Assembly (NCBI RefSeq): GCF_008195825.1
Contig: NZ_CP043329.1
Location: 1,984,001-2,048,000 of the forward strand
Direction of reading: 5' to 3'
Length of the DNA stretch: 64,000 nt
DNA from: Pedobacter aquae
GTDB taxonomy: Bacteria > Bacteroidota > Bacteroidia > Sphingobacteriales > Sphingobacteriaceae
Shown here: one piece after another, positions 20,280 to 29,293 of the stretch
Layout: each line of letters starts with the position of its first letter
How positions within the stretch are numbered: position 1 is the stretch's first letter
Position numbers and translations under genes: made by a program
Notes under the pieces: generated by a model
Databases searched by the model: none
What the model saw: only the letters and a program-made list of their open reading frames with translations
What the model was told of the DNA's origin: nothing

Positions 20280-22995
20280 TTAATCTCTATAGGTAATGTA
20301 AAATAAAAACAAGTACCAGATGTTGCGGCATCAGTTACACCAATTTCGCCTTGATGTAACTCCACAATTTTCTTGCAAATTGCTAAGCCCAAACCACTTC
20401 CTTCTGCCTTTTTGGTTTGATTTTCTGTTTGATAGAACTTGTTAAAAACGTAATTTTTATCCTTGTCAGGGATGCCTTCACCATTATCTGTGATGTTTAT
20501 TTTTATAAAGCCTTCATCCTCTAAAACCATCACTTTTATCTCTCCATCCTTTGTACTACAATACTTAATAGCATTAGAAACCAGGTTGTTAACCACCCTG
20601 GATAGTAAATCCTGATCTCCATAAACTAAAGGAAGATGCTCTGGAAAAGATATAGATAAGGTGATATTTTTATCTTTAATTAGCTGAGATAAAGCATGCA
20701 AGACATCTTCTACTAATTTTTTAATAGCTATTTCCTGATGCTTTATATTTTGCTTACCAGATTCTAATTTCTCTAAATCTAAAACCTGAGTAATTAACCT
20801 ACTTAAGCGCTCAATTTCCTTAATCATGGTGGCTAAAAACTGTTGTCTTTGTAAGGTATCTAACTCCGGGTTATCGAATAAAATCTCAGAGAAGGCTCTT
20901 ATAGAAGTAAGCGGTGTGCGTAGCTCATGCGTAATGCTGTACAGGAAATCATCTTTAATAATTTCTGCTTCTTTCATTTGCATATTGGCCAGTTCTAAGG
21001 CATCAGAAGCTTTTTTAGTTGTTCTGATTTTTGTTGTAGTTCTTTGTTTAAGCTGATAAATTGCTGAGATTCTTTCAGGATTTCTACAACTTCATTCAAG
21101 CTTATTTCTTCTTCTTTAACAATAGACTCTATTAATATTCTTGATGATGCAGAACCAATAACACCCGATAAAATTTTCTCTGCATAAGTAATCAAGCGTT
21201 GGTCGGCATTGGTGTCTTCTTGCAATAAATTAAGTTGATACCTCCTAGAAAAATGCGTTAAGAGTTGCTTGGTTTTCTCTTGCCCTAAGAATTGCTCCAT
21301 CAAGCTTTTAATTTCTTTTATTTTGATTTGCCCTGTTCTGTTTAACGATGTTTCATAAGCAGCTTTATATTTTGATACGTTGATAAAAAGCTCGGCCTGT
21401 ATTTCTTCCTGATTGCTTGATTTAGTATATAAAGAGCCTAAAATGTAAAGTAAAATATTGATAAACATGCTCCAAAAAAAGGCATGAGTTAATGGCGTAA
21501 AAGCTGCCAAACCAAATAATTGGTTGGGTTTTAACAGGTAAACACCAAACAAACCGTCGCTTAATATCTCTTTAGGTAATAAACCCGCACCAATAATGGC
21601 CGGGATAATTAATGTAAAAAACCATATGGTAAAACCGCTGATGATACCCATTAAAGCGCCATTTTTATTGGCCCTAGACCAAAACATCCCACCAATAACA
21701 GCAGGTGCAAATTGTGCTACAGCGGCAAAAGAAATTAAACCTGTTGAAACTAGCGAGTAACTTTCTGCTATCTCAGCAAAATAAGCGTAAGCTAAAAGCA
21801 GGATTAGGATGATTGATAACCTTCTGATGTTTTTGATAGAACGCTCTACTTTATGGATGAAAATCTTTTTAAAAGGAGCTACTTTAAGAATGAGTGGTAT
21901 CAACAAATTATTGCTCAGCATGGTACTTAAAGCAATAGTTTCCACAATAATCATCCCTGTTGCTGCAGAAAAACCTCCCAAATAAACCAATAAAGTAACC
22001 CCTTGATGATGGTGTACAAATGGCAGAGAGAGTATACTAAAATCAGCCTCAAAGCTTGATGATGTAGGTAGTAACTGCCCTGCTAAAGCTATGGGTAATA
22101 CAAATAAATTAATGATTAAGAGATACAGAGGAAATAACCAAATAGCTTTATAAAGGTGTTTTTCATCAACATTCTCTACCACCGAAACCTGAAACTGCCT
22201 TGGTAATAACAATACCGCAAACATAGATAGGATGCACATTACCAACCAATCGGTATAATTGTAAGAAGCGTCAAAAGTAAAACTCTTTTGTAGTGCGGGT
22301 ATGGCGGCTGCTCTGCTAAAAATATCATCAAACCCATTAAAAAGAAAGAAAATAACAAAAATTCCACCTACTAAAAAAGCTACTAATTTCACTATCGACT
22401 CAAATGCTACGGCGGTAACCATCCCTTCATGTCTTTCTGTTGAATCTACTTTACGTGTACCAAAAATGATGATGAAAACAGCTAGTAAAACAGTTATCCA
22501 AAAGGGAATATTACTTAATAAAGAGATGCTTGAATTTGAATTGGTATGCTGAGGATGATTAACTAAAAAAGCAAAGGTTATAGCAATGGCCTTTATTTGT
22601 AAGGAAATGTAGGGAATTACGCCTAACACGCAAACAATAGTTGCTAAAGTACCTAAAGAGGTGTTTTTACCATAACGGGCAGAAATAAAATCAGCAATGG
22701 AGGTTATTCTTTGCGCCTTGCAGATTCTTATCATCTTCCTGAGAATCAAGAACCAAAGCGGTGCTGCAATGGTAGGCCCTATGTAAATAGCTAAGAAATC
22801 AGGACCAAAATCTGCCGCCCTGCCAATGCTGCCATAGAAAGTCCATGCGGTACAATAAACCGCCATAGAAAGTGCATAAACGTAAGGCTTCAGCGTAGTG
22901 CTTTTTTGGTTTGATTTTTTCTCGGCCCAATAAGCCACACCAAACAGTAAAAGCAGGTAACCAAAAGAAAATATGACAACCAATAAAGTATTCAT
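20276..22995 (-). CDS. Sodium:solute symporter-histidine kinase fusion, CrbS/CbrA-like (frameshift at 21011-21016)
   Basis: 906 residues once one A is added to the run at 21011-21016 (…SEQLKK then ASDALELANMQMK). Residues 1 to about 520 form an SSS/SLC5 transporter (AYWAEKKSNQKS, AVYCTAWTFYGSIGRAADFGP, TSIADFISARYGKN). After a linker (about 520-665) comes the kinase: DHp H-box SITHELRTPLTSIRAFSEI, N-box NAIKYC, DNGEGIP, and GSGLGLAICKKIV. This matches SLC5-linked sensor kinases such as CrbS, which control acs in Vibrio and Pseudomonas. The genetic link to acs here supports an acetate-sensing role, which is an inference. Confidence 0.9.
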
Positions 22996-22997
22996 AT

Positions 22998-23198
22998 CTA
23001 TTCTCGACTATCCTTTCTTACCACATAAAACAATACTGCGATGATGAAAATCCAAGCAACAAATAGGTATAAATACAAGGTAGGGATACCCCAAATTAAA
23101 GAAGAGCGATTAAAAATAGAAAGTACAGGATATAGCAACAGCACACAAAATATAGCGCTAAAGAAAACTAACTTTTCATTCATTAATCGCTCTCTCAT
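22998..23198 (-). CDS. Small membrane protein, DUF3311-like
   Basis: About 60-66 residues with two hydrophobic helices (LVFFSAIFCVLLLYPVLSIF and LYLFVAWIFIIAVLFYVV) around a WGIPTLY turn. Such pairs of small proteins accompany SSS transporters in many bacteria. It ends two bases before the symporter-kinase start. A second Met (MNEKLVFF) at 23183 is the likelier start. Confidence 0.7.
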   Translation of the reverse strand: MRERLMNEKLVFFSAIFCVLLLYPVLSIFNRSSLIWGIPTLYLYLFVAWIFIIAVLFYVVRKDSRE

Positions 23199-23203
23199 TT
23201 CTA

Positions 23204-23428
23204 CTAATCTTCCTGATTATATTCGCCCTGCATAGCGTATAAGCCAAAAACAAACATGCCTCCTACTATAATGGGGGCTAAAATAAAGCAGTAAATAATG
23301 GCTGGCACTAAATCCTCAGTACTGCCAGTAGCAAATTTTGGAAGAGCTTGACTAACCAGCAAATAATAACCAGCTGCAATACCCAGAAGAATCCATACTA
23401 TTCCTAATATTCTTTTTATAAAATTCAT
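23204..23428 (-). CDS. Small membrane protein (74 aa)
   Basis: Two predicted membrane helices (ILGIVWILLGIAAGYYLLVS and AIIYCFILAPIIVGGMFVFGLYAM) and an acidic tail. It sits between the MFS carrier and the DUF3311-like gene in the same run. I recall similar Bacteroidota proteins (DUF6814) beside metabolite carriers, but give no function. Confidence 0.7.
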   Translation of the reverse strand: MNFIKRILGIVWILLGIAAGYYLLVSQALPKFATGSTEDLVPAIIYCFILAPIIVGGMFVFGLYAMQGEYNQED

Positions 23429-23439
23429 GTCTTTTAAAA

Positions 23440-25011
23440 TTAATCGTTCATAGCTTTTTGTTTACCAATGTAGAGTACACCTATAATAAAGCATACACCA
23501 GCAATAATGATTGGATACCATAAACCTTCCAGATAAGGCTTATCAAAAGGTAATACCTGCCCAGCAGCTGCGGCGGCCTCGTTAGCTGTAGTAGCTTGCG
23601 ATGCTAAATAGGTAGCAATAGCAGGTAATAATCCACCAAAAACACCATTTCCAATGTGGTAAGGTAAAGACATAGAAGTATACCTGATATTGGTTGGGAA
23701 CATCTCTACTAAAAATGCTGCAATTGGGCCATAAACCATGGCTACATAAATAACCTGAATCAATACTAAAGCAACAAGAATATAAAAGCTTTCATTACCG
23801 ACATTTACTATTTTTGTAATTTTAGCTTTACTCGCTTGCGCTGATGATGAAATAACTTGTTCTGATATCTCGGTATAAATAGTTCCATCAGTATAAGATT
23901 TGGTTGTGGTTACAGTTTTGATAGAATCTGAAGTACCTTCTTTAAGTGAAACTGCAAGATCTGTTTGCACTTTATCCTGAAGTTCTACTTTATTAGTTAC
24001 ATCTGCTGTCTGATAAATTTTATCATAGATTGGTCTGTAAGTTAAAATCGCGACAAGCATACCCACCATCATGATACCTTTTCTGCCTATTTTATCAGAT
24101 AACCAACCGAAAAACACGAAAAAACCCGTTCCTAACATCAAAGCCAAAGCAATGATATAATTGGTTTGATCAAATTCTATATGGCAAACAGTTTGTAAGA
24201 ACGATAAGGCATAAAACTGCCCGGTATACCATACCACGCCCTGACCCATAGTTGCACCAAATAAGGCTAGCAAAACAAATTTGAAGTTTAACTTTTTCCC
24301 GAATGATTCTTTTAAAGGATTAGCAACGGTTTTACCCTCGGCTTTAGCTTTCTTAAACAACGGAGATTCATCCATATTTCTTCTGATGAAGTAAGAAACG
24401 GCTACCATTACAATAGAAATTAAGAAAGGTACACGCCATCCCCAGTCTTCAAAAGAAGCTTTATCCATAGAATTTCTGGTTATCAGAATCACAAAAAGCG
24501 AAATAAATAAACCTACCGTGGCTGTAGTTTGTATCCATGCTGTTCTTAAACCTCTTTTATTAGGTTCAGAATGCTCTGCTACATAGGTTGCAGCACCACC
24601 GTATTCACCTCCTAAAGCTAATCCTTGTAATAGTCTTAAAATCAAAACTAAAACCGGTGCTATAAAACCAATAGTATCATAACTTGGAATTAAGCCTATA
24701 GCAAAAGTTGAGAAGCCCATCAACAATAAGGTTACCATAAAGGTGTATTTCCTTCCTATAATATCGCCTAATCTACCAAAGAACAATGCGCCAAAAGGCC
24801 TTACCACAAAACCTGCTGCAAAGGTGGCTAAAGTTGATAAAAACGCTGCTGTGGGATTGTCTTGCGGGAAAAATTTAGTTGCAATAATAACGGCTAAGCT
24901 TCCGAAGATATAGAAGTCATACCATTCAATGAGGGTGCCTGCACTGGAGACACCAATTACTTTCCAAAGGTTTTTTTTATCCACCTTTTGTTGCGGAACA
25001 CTTTCTAACAT
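23440..25011 (-). CDS. MFS metabolite:H+ symporter (ProP/ShiA-like)
   Basis: 523 residues, about 12 membrane helices. Family features: SSAGTLIEWYDFYIFGSLA, FGRLGDIIGRKYTF after helix 2, LRLLQGLALGGEYGGAATYVAEH, and GWLSDKIGRKG in the second half. Residues ~330-395 form an extra hydrophilic insert rich in Thr/Ser/Lys between helices of the C-terminal half; this is unusual for the family. First gene of the run ending with acs, so a carboxylate substrate is plausible but not shown. Confidence 0.88.
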   Translation of the reverse strand: MLESVPQQKVDKKNLWKVIGVSSAGTLIEWYDFYIFGSLAVIIATKFFPQDNPTAAFLSTLATFAAGFVVRPFGALFFGRLGDIIGRKYTFMVTLLLMGFSTFAIGLIPSYDTIGFIAPVLVLILRLLQGLALGGEYGGAATYVAEHSEPNKRGLRTAWIQTTATVGLFISLFVILITRNSMDKASFEDWGWRVPFLISIVMVAVSYFIRRNMDESPLFKKAKAEGKTVANPLKESFGKKLNFKFVLLALFGATMGQGVVWYTGQFYALSFLQTVCHIEFDQTNYIIALALMLGTGFFVFFGWLSDKIGRKGIMMVGMLVAILTYRPIYDKIYQTADVTNKVELQDKVQTDLAVSLKEGTSDSIKTVTTTKSYTDGTIYTEISEQVISSSAQASKAKITKIVNVGNESFYILVALVLIQVIYVAMVYGPIAAFLVEMFPTNIRYTSMSLPYHIGNGVFGGLLPAIATYLASQATTANEAAAAAGQVLPFDKPYLEGLWYPIIIAGVCFIIGVLYIGKQKAMND

Positions 25012-25116
25012 AATTAAAATTCTAGGTTGTTTGGTTTATAAAAGTTTTATAAAGCTTGTTATAAAGTCGCTTAAAAACAAACTACAATCTTAAAAATGCT
25101 AACTATATATATAAGC

Positions 25117-25548
25117 TTATTTAAACCTATCCCACTTGATGAGCATATATTTGTCTCCTAATTCTGTAACAATCATTCCTGCTCCTTTTAAATTCTCTTC
25201 CTGAGCATAAAAATCTATCAATTCTTGATGTTTAAGTATTTTATATGAAGGTTTATAGACCGTTTTAACCGGTCTTATTAACTGAAACTTTTTAACCCAT
25301 TTAATTACGGAAACATGGCTTACACCCAACAAACGTTCTATTTCTCGGTAAGAAACTCCCTCAACGTATAACTGCAAAGCTTTGATAATGTAAGAATTAT
25401 CTACTTGTTTACCTAACTTATCAACCGTGAAATAATATTGGCAATCTTTGCACTTAAAGCGTTGTTTATGATTGATAACTCCACTTTTAACCACCTGATG
25501 AGATTGGCATTTTGGACAAGTCTTTTTTATTTCTTTTGTTGGCTCCAT
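25117..25548 (-). CDS. InsA-like zinc-ribbon/HTH DNA-binding protein
   Basis: 143 residues. N-terminal zinc ribbon (CPKCQSHQVVKSG...FKCKDCQYYF, two C-x2-C pairs), then a helix-turn-helix (GVSYREIERLLGVSHVSVIKWV). This equals the InsA part of IS1-type transposases, but no DDE catalytic domain, partner ORF or terminal repeats are nearby. The C-terminus (HQELIDFYAQEENLKGAGMIV...) is not transposase-like. It probably is a domesticated regulator, and it lies directly upstream of the MFS-to-acs run on the same strand. Confidence 0.78.
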   Translation of the reverse strand: MEPTKEIKKTCPKCQSHQVVKSGVINHKQRFKCKDCQYYFTVDKLGKQVDNSYIIKALQLYVEGVSYREIERLLGVSHVSVIKWVKKFQLIRPVKTVYKPSYKILKHQELIDFYAQEENLKGAGMIVTELGDKYMLIKWDRFK

Positions 25549-25754
25549 AAACTATAGCAAATTAGCAATAAAATTTTAATAAGAAAAATGAAGCCTATTT
25601 ACAAAGGCATTTGCTTACAAGATTTTAGCGATTAAAAGAGGGGAAGAAATAAATTCTAAAAATAATTGAGTTTACTATTGCCTAATACATTTTATTTATT
25701 GATATTTGCACACTCTTTGTAAAACTGAGTTTTAATAGAAAACACGATATAGTC

Positions 25755-25988
25755 ATGTCAAGAATTTGTGATTTAACAGGAAAAGCATCATTAGTAGGTA
25801 ACCACGTATCTCACTCGAACGTGAAAACCAAACGTAAGTTTCATCCTAACCTTCAATTAAAGAGATTTTATATCCCTGAAGAAGACCGTTGGATAACTTT
25901 AAAAGTTTCCACATCAGCAATAAAAACTATCAATAAAATCGGTATTACCGAGGCTATTAACAGATTCATTAATAAAGGATCTATTTAA
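25755..25988 (+). CDS. rpmB: 50S ribosomal protein L28
   Basis: 77 residues: MSRICDLTGKASLVGNHVSH...KTKRKFHPNLQ and the DRWITLKVSTSAIKTI core. Standard bL28. First of the L28-L33-DUF4295 block, with 27-36 base spacers. Confidence 0.95.
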   Translation: MSRICDLTGKASLVGNHVSHSNVKTKRKFHPNLQLKRFYIPEEDRWITLKVSTSAIKTINKIGITEAINRFINKGSI

Positions 25989-26015
25989 ATTTAAGACTTT
26001 TAAAACCGAAATAGA

Positions 26016-26198
26016 ATGGCTAAGAAAGGCAACAGAGTTCAAGTAATTTTAGAATGTACTGAACATAAAGAAAGCGGAATGGCGGGTACTTCAAGGTATA
26101 TCACTACTAAGAACCGTAAAAACACTCCAGAGAGATTAGAGATAAAGAAATTTAACCCTGTTTTAAGGAAAGTTACTTTACACAAAGAAATTAAGTAA
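26016..26198 (+). CDS. rpmG: 50S ribosomal protein L33
   Basis: 60 residues: [14 protein letters not shown]...[21 protein letters not shown]. Typical Bacteroidota bL33; it keeps only one of the usual zinc-binding cysteines (ECTEH), so it is the C-minus form. Confidence 0.94.
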   Translation: MAKKGNRVQVILECTEHKESGMAGTSRYITTKNRKNTPERLEIKKFNPVLRKVTLHKEIK

Positions 26199-26234
26199 GA
26201 AATAGCTACCTGTTAGCATAAAATAATATTTAAC

Positions 26235-26408
26235 ATGGCAAAGAAAGTAGTTGCAACCCTAAAAACCGGAACCGGTAAAGAGTATTCAAAGGTTATTACT
26301 ATGGTTAAGTCTCCTAAAACAGGCGCTTATACCTTTAAAGAAGTTATTGCACACAATGATCACATTAAAGATGCTATCGTTGCTGCAAAAGAAGGCACTA
26401 ACGCTTAA
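26235..26408 (+). CDS. DUF4295 ribosome-associated small protein (57 aa)
   Basis: MAKKVVATLKTGTGKEYSKV then SPKTGAYTFKEVIAHNDHI. This basic protein is encoded next to L28 and L33 in Bacteroidota. From memory, the family corresponds to the Bacteroidota-specific ribosomal protein called bL38 in ribosome structures; that link should be checked. The gene is intact. Confidence 0.85.
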   Translation: MAKKVVATLKTGTGKEYSKVITMVKSPKTGAYTFKEVIAHNDHIKDAIVAAKEGTNA

Positions 26409-26430
26409 TTTAAAACTTCTATGATATTGA

Positions 26431-26466
26431 AGCCGTTCTAATAACCATTAGAATGGCTTTTTTTAT
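26431..26466 (+). terminator. Terminator after the ribosomal protein block
   Basis: AGCCGTTCTAAT / ATTAGAATGGCT stem with AACC loop and a seven-T run. It lies between DUF4295 and ftsY, ending 16 bases before the ftsY ATG, so it may also attenuate ftsY. Confidence 0.8.
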
Positions 26467-26481
26467 TTAATTTTATACCCT

Positions 26482-27450
26482 ATGGGATTATTTGATTTCT
26501 TTAAGAAAAAAGAAAAAACTGTTGAAGAAAAAGAAGCACTGGATAAAGGGCTTGAAAAAACTAAAGACACGTTTTTTTCTAAAATAAGTAAAGCTGTTGT
26601 TGGAAAATCTACAGTTGATGATGATGTTTTAGACGAATTAGAGGAAATATTAGTAACCTCTGATGTAGGTGTTAGCACTACACTGAAAATTATAGAAAGA
26701 ATACAAGCAAGAGTTGCTAAAGATAAATACTTAAATACCAGTGAGCTCAACAACATCCTAAAAGAAGAAATACAAGGATTATTAGAAGAAAACAACTCAA
26801 GTGATTTTGAAAATTTAGCATCTTACAGTAACCAAAAGCCTTATGTAATTATGGTTGTTGGTGTAAATGGTGTTGGAAAAACCACTACTATTGGTAAAAT
26901 GGCTTATCAATTAAGAGAAGCCGGACAGAAAGTTGTTTTAGGTGCTGCCGATACATTTAGAGCTGCAGCTGTAGATCAAATTAAACTTTGGGGAGAGCGT
27001 GTTAACGTAAGAGTAGTATCGCAAGGCATGAATGCCGACCCTGCCTCAGTTGCGTTTGACACCTTACAATCTGCTGTTGCTAACCAAGAAGATATAGCTA
27101 TTATTGATACAGCCGGAAGGTTACATAATAAAGTAGGCTTAATGAACGAGCTTTCTAAGATTAAAAATGTTATGAATAAAGTTGTACCTGGTGCACCTCA
27201 TGAAATTTTATTGGTTTTAGATGCTTCTACAGGGCAAAATGCTATTGAACAGTGTAAGCAATTTACACAAGCAACAGATGTAAACGCCTTAGCACTAACT
27301 AAATTAGATGGTACAGCCAAAGGCGGTGTAGTTATCGGAATTTCTGATCAGTTTAAAATCCCGGTAAAATATATTGGTGTTGGCGAAAAAATGACCGACT
27401 TACAGCTTTTCAATAAAAAAGAGTTTGTGGATAGTTTGTTTAGTACATGA
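26482..27450 (+). CDS. ftsY: Signal recognition particle receptor FtsY
   Basis: 322 residues. NG domain GTPase docking SRP-ribosome complexes to the membrane: GVNGVGKTTTIGKMA (P-loop), GAADTFRAAAVDQ, DTAGRLHNKVGLMNEL, LTKLDGTAKGG and GVGEKMTDLQLF. The N-terminal A region is a short charged helix (FFKKKEKTVEEKEALDKG). ATG at 26482 follows the terminator hairpin closely. Confidence 0.95.
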   Translation: MGLFDFFKKKEKTVEEKEALDKGLEKTKDTFFSKISKAVVGKSTVDDDVLDELEEILVTSDVGVSTTLKIIERIQARVAKDKYLNTSELNNILKEEIQGLLEENNSSDFENLASYSNQKPYVIMVVGVNGVGKTTTIGKMAYQLREAGQKVVLGAADTFRAAAVDQIKLWGERVNVRVVSQGMNADPASVAFDTLQSAVANQEDIAIIDTAGRLHNKVGLMNELSKIKNVMNKVVPGAPHEILLVLDASTGQNAIEQCKQFTQATDVNALALTKLDGTAKGGVVIGISDQFKIPVKYIGVGEKMTDLQLFNKKEFVDSLFST

Positions 27451-27463
27451 TTACCTAGATTAA

Positions 27464-27914
27464 TTTGATTATACTGATTTCTTGTTGATCTATCTATAAT
27501 ATGGCAGAATCAAATTTAGTAAAAGACACTCTTACACATAAGATCATTGGATGCTGTTATGAAGTACATAAAGAATTAGGTCCTGGTTTTTTAGAAAAAA
27601 TATACGCAAGAGCCCTTATCCTTCAATTTAATAAAGAGAATTTAAAATTTGAATATGAAAAAGAATTTACAGTTTTATTTCAATGACAATCTGTAGGTAA
27701 ATTTCGATGTGATTTTTTAGTTGAAAATAAAATCATTGTTGAATTAAAATCAGTTACCGGAATAATGCCGAAACTTTTTCAAAGTCAAGTGATATCTTAT
27801 TTAAAGGCTAGTAAAGTAAAAACTGGTTTGTTAATAAATTTCGGAAATACAAGTTGTGAAGTTAAAAGATTTTCTGTTTAGCGTCAGTGAAATCAAAAAA
27901 TCGGTGAAATCAAA
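27464..27914. repeat. Imperfect inverted repeats flanking the GxxExxY cassette
   Basis: Left flank (27464-27495: TTTGATTATACTGATTTCTT...) and right flank (27885-27914) are related as imperfect inverted repeats: the complement of the right flank reads TTTGATTTCACCGATTTTTT. They bracket the GxxExxY gene between ftsY and rimO. Confidence 0.6.
27501..27881 (+). pseudogene. GxxExxY family PD-(D/E)XK protein, interrupted by TGA
   Basis: 126 codons with one in-frame TGA at 27684-27686. N-terminal half: GCCYEVHKELGPGFLEKIYARAL (GxxExxY-type motif). After the stop the same frame continues with VGKFRCDFLVENKIIVELKS (PD-(D/E)XK core) to LLINFGNTSCEVKRFSV. Because the frame is unchanged, the break is a substitution, not an indel, so it may be a true nonsense mutation; an alternative is a sequencing error. 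Flanked by imperfect inverted repeats. About 38 bases before the rimO start. Confidence 0.82.
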
Positions 27915-27918
27915 AATA

Positions 27919-29246
27919 ATGAAAGTAAAATCAACAAAATCCCCTATCATAAAACCACGTGTTAATGTAGTTACCTTAGGCTGCTCTAAGAATACTTATG
28001 ACTCTGAGGTTCTTATGGGGCAATTAAAAGGCAATCAAATAGATGTTGTGCATGAGGCAGACCGTGTACAAGAAAATGATATAATTGTTATCAATACTTG
28101 TGGATTTATAGATAATGCTAAGCAAGAATCTATTGATACGATATTGCAGTTTAGCGAGTTAAAAGAACAAGGTAAAGTTGGAAAAGTTATTGTTACCGGA
28201 TGTTTATCAGAACGTTATACTCCAGAATTATCAGCAGAAATTACTAATGTTGACGCCTGGTTTGGTACTAACGATTTACAAAACCTTCTAACCTCGGTAG
28301 GTGCCAACTACAAATATGAGCTACTGGGAGAAAGACTTTTAACAACACCATCGCATTTTGCTTATTTTAAAATAGCCGAAGGTTGTAACAGACCATGCTC
28401 TTTTTGTGCTATTCCTCTCATGCGAGGCAAACACTTATCAAAACCTATTGAAGAATTGGTAAAAGAAGCTAAACATTTAGCTAAAAATGGCACAAAAGAA
28501 CTTATTTTAATTGCTCAAGATCTTACTTATTATGGTTTAGATCTTTATAATGAGCGTAAATTGGCTGATTTAATGCGCCACCTTTCTGATGTTGATGGTA
28601 TTGAATGGATAAGATTACAATATGCTTATCCGTCTGGTTTCCCTATGGATATTTTAGATGTGATGAATGAGCGCTCTAATATTTGTAATTACTTAGATAT
28701 GCCGCTACAACATATTACAGATAATATGTTAAAATCTATGCGTAGAGGAACAACAAAGCAAAAAACCATCGACTTGGTTAATCAGATTAGAGATAAAGTG
28801 CCTGATATTGCTATGAGAACCACCTTGATTTGCGGTTACCCAGGCGAGACGAAACAAGATTTTGAAGAAATGTTAAATTGGGTTGAAGAAACCAAATTTG
28901 ATAGATTAGGCTGTTTTACTTATTCACATGAAGAAAAACACATGCTTATGATTTGATTGATGATGTAGCGCAAGAAGTAAAGGAAGAACGTGTTGAGGCT
29001 ATTATGGAAGTGCAGCAAGGCATCTCTTTTGACCTCAATCAGCAAAAAGTTGGCAACACTTACAAAGTTTTAATTGATAAAAAAGAAGGTGATTATTTTG
29101 TGGGAAGAACACAATTTGATTCTCCGGAAGTAGATAACGAAGTTTTACTACATGCTGCCGATAATTATGCTACTACTGGCAGTTTTGTTCAAGTTAAAAT
29201 AGACCGAGCCGAGGACTTTGACCTTTATGGAACTATTGTCAAATAA
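27919..29246 (+). CDS. rimO: Ribosomal protein S12 methylthiotransferase RimO (frameshift at 28934-28938)
   Basis: Radical-SAM enzyme adding a methylthio group to S12 Asp. N-terminal UPF0004 domain (VVTLGCSKNTYDSEVLMG, three Fe-S cysteines), radical-SAM motif EGCNRPCSFCAIPLMRGK, then RTTLICGYPGETKQDF and a C-terminal TRAM domain (residues ~375-442). The frame breaks after HEEKH; one extra A in the five-base run at 28934-28938 gives KTHAYDLIDDVAQEVKEER and 442 residues. ATG at 27919 is preferred over the GTG at 27856, which lies in the GxxExxY flank. Confidence 0.93.
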
Positions 29247-29293
29247 TTGATAGAAATAGGGGAAATGATGAATTTCTCCTATTTTCGTTTTCA

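Noticed and set aside
25117-25548. Complete IS1-type insertion sequence
   Set aside because: No DDE transposase ORF and no terminal inverted repeats are visible around the InsA-like gene.
27684-27686. Selenocysteine at the TGA
   Set aside because: No SECIS-like hairpin noticed and the family does not use selenocysteine here.
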